A stretch of 64,000 bases of DNA from Neorhodopirellula pilleata (lineage in GTDB: Bacteria > Planctomycetota > Planctomycetia > Pirellulales > Pirellulaceae). The position numbers and the translations under genes were made by a program. A model generated the notes under the pieces. It was not told the DNA's origin, made no database searches, and saw only the letters and a program-made list of their open reading frames with translations. Below, one piece after another: positions 62,244 through 64,000 of this stretch. Location: NCBI RefSeq assembly GCF_007859915.1, contig NZ_SJPM01000018.1:1-64000 (forward strand), written 5' to 3'. Positions within the stretch are counted from its first letter, which is position 1. Each line of letters opens with the position of its first letter.

Positions 62244-63041
62244 ATGAGCGACACACCGAACTGCACTGGTTGTTTTCTCGTCGCCTCGCCCTATCTCGCC
62301 GACGGGCATTTTTTTCGCGCGGTCGTATTCATCGTCCGACATACGAGCGAAGGGGCGTTCGGCGTTGTAATCAATCGAGTCGGCGAGCAACGGTTCAGCG
62401 AAGTGGTCGAAATGTCCGACCCGACTTGGCAAAAATCGTCTTCAAAATCGTCATCCAAAATCAAGTCGTCCAAGCTGGTGGATACGGCGTCGGACCTGAA
62501 TTTGAACGAAGCCTCGTTCGCGAATCCATCTTCGAGTTCGAACGACCAGCTGGCTCGATCGGATGTCTATCGCGATTGGATCCACATCGGCGGACCGGTT
62601 GATGGACCGTTGCTGGCCCTTCACAACATCGCCGGGATCGGCGAACCGTGCGGTATCGACGACGAATCGGATTCCCATGGAACCCAGGCGGTCGTGAACG
62701 ATCATCCCGCCGAGTCGTTCGGGTCGATGTCGATCCAGTGGGCCGATGTTCCGGCGTGGATGACCGCAGACGAGGACCACTTGCGGCTCTTATCTCGTCG
62801 CGAAGACGCCAAGCTCCGATTCATCGTCGGTTATTCGGGCTGGGGTGCAGGCCAATTGGACGATGAACTCGAAGCAGGCGGTTGGTTGGTCACGCCCGCC
62901 GAAGCCGAATCGATCTTCGGCAACGAAGATGACGTTTGGGAAAAACTCGTCAAACGATGCGGCCACGCGATCTTAAAAGACCTACGACCCGACTTGGCGA
63001 TGCCGGCGGAGAGCGAGTCGTTCGATCCAGGTATGAATTAG
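62244..63041 (+). CDS. YqgE/AlgH family protein with an internal serine/lysine insertion (265 aa)
   Basis: Family of conserved cytoplasmic proteins of unknown biochemical role. LVASPYLADGHFFRAVVFIV, GAFGVVINRV, HIGGPVDGPLLALHN and FIVGYSGWGAGQLDDELEAGGWLV are all present. Between VINRVGEQRF and the IGGPV block the protein has an extra segment of about 60 residues rich in serine and lysine (KSSSKSSSKIKSSK), so it is longer than the usual 190 residues. ATG at 62244 fits the family N terminus; the frame is open from 62106. It runs into the phosphatase gene 5 bases later. Confidence 0.88.
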   Translation: MSDTPNCTGCFLVASPYLADGHFFRAVVFIVRHTSEGAFGVVINRVGEQRFSEVVEMSDPTWQKSSSKSSSKIKSSKLVDTASDLNLNEASFANPSSSSNDQLARSDVYRDWIHIGGPVDGPLLALHNIAGIGEPCGIDDESDSHGTQAVVNDHPAESFGSMSIQWADVPAWMTADEDHLRLLSRREDAKLRFIVGYSGWGAGQLDDELEAGGWLVTPAEAESIFGNEDDVWEKLVKRCGHAILKDLRPDLAMPAESESFDPGMN

Positions 63042-63046
63042 CGCCG

Positions 63047-63769
63047 ATGGCACGCTACGTGATCGGCGATGTCCACGGTTGCAGCAAGGCATTGCGGTCA
63101 CTGCTTGAAGCCCTTCAACTCGGATCAACCGACGAAGTGATCTTCGTCGGCGATTATGTCGACCGCGGTCCCAACAGCCGCGATGTGATCGACCAACTCT
63201 TGACGCTCAAACAGCAATGTCGCTTGACGACGCTGAGGGGAAACCATGAAGTCATGTTGCAAGGCGTCGTGATGTGCGACATGAGTGACGAAACATGGAT
63301 GCGCAGCGGCGGCAACGCAACGATCGCGAGCTATGGCGGTTCGGCAACGAAGATTCCTTCGAAACACCTGGACTTCTTTCAAGACCTGCAACGCTATCAT
63401 GAGACGTCCAAAGAAATCTTCGTTCACGCGATGTACCATCCACAGCAAAACATACGCGAACAAAGCGACGAGCTTACATACTGGACGCATTTACCGACTC
63501 CGGTTCCGTTGCCCCATTACAGCGGAAAACGTGTGTACGTCGGCCATTCACCTCAATCAGGCGGCGACATCCTGCGGCACGCCCACTTGGTCGGCGTGGA
63601 TACGTATTGTTTCGGCGGCGGTTACCTAACGGCAATGAACTTGGAGACCGAAGAGCTGACTCAAACCGACCGCCACGGTCACGTCCGTCGAGTTCCGATC
63701 GAACACCTCTTTCACGCCGCCCACCGGGCAATGAGCTGGTTGATTAAACGTCAACGAAAAACGTCTTAG
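63047..63769 (+). CDS. Calcineurin-like serine/threonine-type phosphatase (240 aa)
   Basis: Cytoplasmic metallophosphatase of the PrpA/ApaH-like group. Motifs: YVIGDVHGCSKAL (D-x-H-G), IFVGDYVDRGPNSRDV (GDxxDRG), TTLRGNHEVML (GNHE), and a later GHSPQSGG and HAHLVGVDTYCFGGG holding metal histidines. Such enzymes dephosphorylate proteins or bis-nucleotides. The ATG at 63047 gives MARYVIGDVHG, the usual start. It is co-directional with YqgE and the glycosyltransferase that follows 13 bases later. Confidence 0.9.
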   Translation: MARYVIGDVHGCSKALRSLLEALQLGSTDEVIFVGDYVDRGPNSRDVIDQLLTLKQQCRLTTLRGNHEVMLQGVVMCDMSDETWMRSGGNATIASYGGSATKIPSKHLDFFQDLQRYHETSKEIFVHAMYHPQQNIREQSDELTYWTHLPTPVPLPHYSGKRVYVGHSPQSGGDILRHAHLVGVDTYCFGGGYLTAMNLETEELTQTDRHGHVRRVPIEHLFHAAHRAMSWLIKRQRKTS

Positions 63770-63782
63770 TAGCCTATCCCAC

Positions 63783-64000
63783 ATGAAAGCGATCTCGATC
63801 ATCATCCCGACTTTCAACGAAGAAGCGACGATCGAGGAAGCGATCCGGTCGGCGTGCAGGCACGACGTGGTCGAAATCATCATCAGTGATGGCGGCAGCG
63901 TCGACGCCACACGGACGATCGCGACCACGATGCAAAGGGACGATCCTCGAATCACGGTGATCAACGAGGCACAAGGCCGTGGTCGGCAACTGGCCGCCGG
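63783..64000 (+). CDS. Glycosyltransferase family 2, TIGR04283-like (partial, right edge)
   Basis: Only the first 72 codons are in the window. The translation begins MKAISIIIPTFNEEATIEEA and contains VVEIIISDGGSVDATRTIA, the nucleotide-sugar-binding D-G-G-S, and ends at GRGRQLAAG, a motif typical of the TIGR04283 group of small GT2 enzymes seen in arsenosugar-type clusters. No conclusion on substrate is possible from the fragment. Confidence 0.8.
   Translation, partial: MKAISIIIPTFNEEATIEEAIRSACRHDVVEIIISDGGSVDATRTIATTMQRDDPRITVINEAQGRGRQLAA

Overview
The window comes from a planctomycete, most likely a Rhodopirellula-like member of the Pirellulales. The evidence is the protein content: a BBP7-type outer-membrane barrel protein, a DUF1559 pilin-like protein, several sulfatases, DUF1080 (3-keto-disaccharide hydrolase) proteins, a giant ThuA/discoidin/propeller/cytochrome c protein, many signal peptides, moderately high GC and abundant palindromic intergenic repeats. 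All calls come from reading the sequence and translations; no database search was run.

Layout. 1-3796 (minus strand): a tight operon of a YceI lipid-binding protein, a tocopherol-methyltransferase-like enzyme, an ICMT-like membrane methyltransferase and a half-size MMPL/RND transporter, plausibly for tailoring and moving an isoprenoid lipid. 4020-5530: a zone of gene decay holding remnants of a GxxExxY protein, an EF-hand protein and a sulfatase, stitched together by repeats. 5635-16275 (plus strand): a carbohydrate locus with two DUF1080 proteins, a hexulose-phosphate-synthase-like enzyme, a zinc alcohol dehydrogenase, a sialate-O-acetylesterase-like esterase, a second esterase and the 1387-residue ThuA/cytochrome protein. 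16380-25913 (minus strand): an RND pump with its adaptor, a small protein, an FAD oxidoreductase, two rhodanese proteins, a DUF3365 haem lipoprotein, a DsrE-family protein and an ArsR regulator; two matching operator-like palindromes precede the regulator and the DUF2892 rhodanese.

26081-35614 holds a sulfatase, an unknown protein, peptidase T, a long coiled-coil lipoprotein, a ketoacyl-synthase-like protein lacking the active-site cysteine, OsmC and TatD, with a perfect 25-copy heptamer array between the last two. 35623-48660 holds two AsmA-like proteins, the BBP7 protein, a MntR regulator facing a DUF1559 operon preceded by two GTTAG-N6-CTAAC palindromes, and a glycosyltransferase pair. 48880-64000 holds a third sulfatase, a Tat-type Gfo/Idh protein, der, a family 4 uracil-DNA glycosylase, a metallophosphoesterase, a PQQ-type propeller, a GH99/71-like protein, lnt, UDP-glucuronate decarboxylase, a FabH-like enzyme, YqgE, a calcineurin-like phosphatase and the start of a TIGR04283-like glycosyltransferase.

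Palindromic repeats fall into at least five families and occupy most intergenic gaps over 300 bases. Several lie exactly at gene ends. No tRNA, rRNA, CRISPR array, intact transposase or phage gene was seen.
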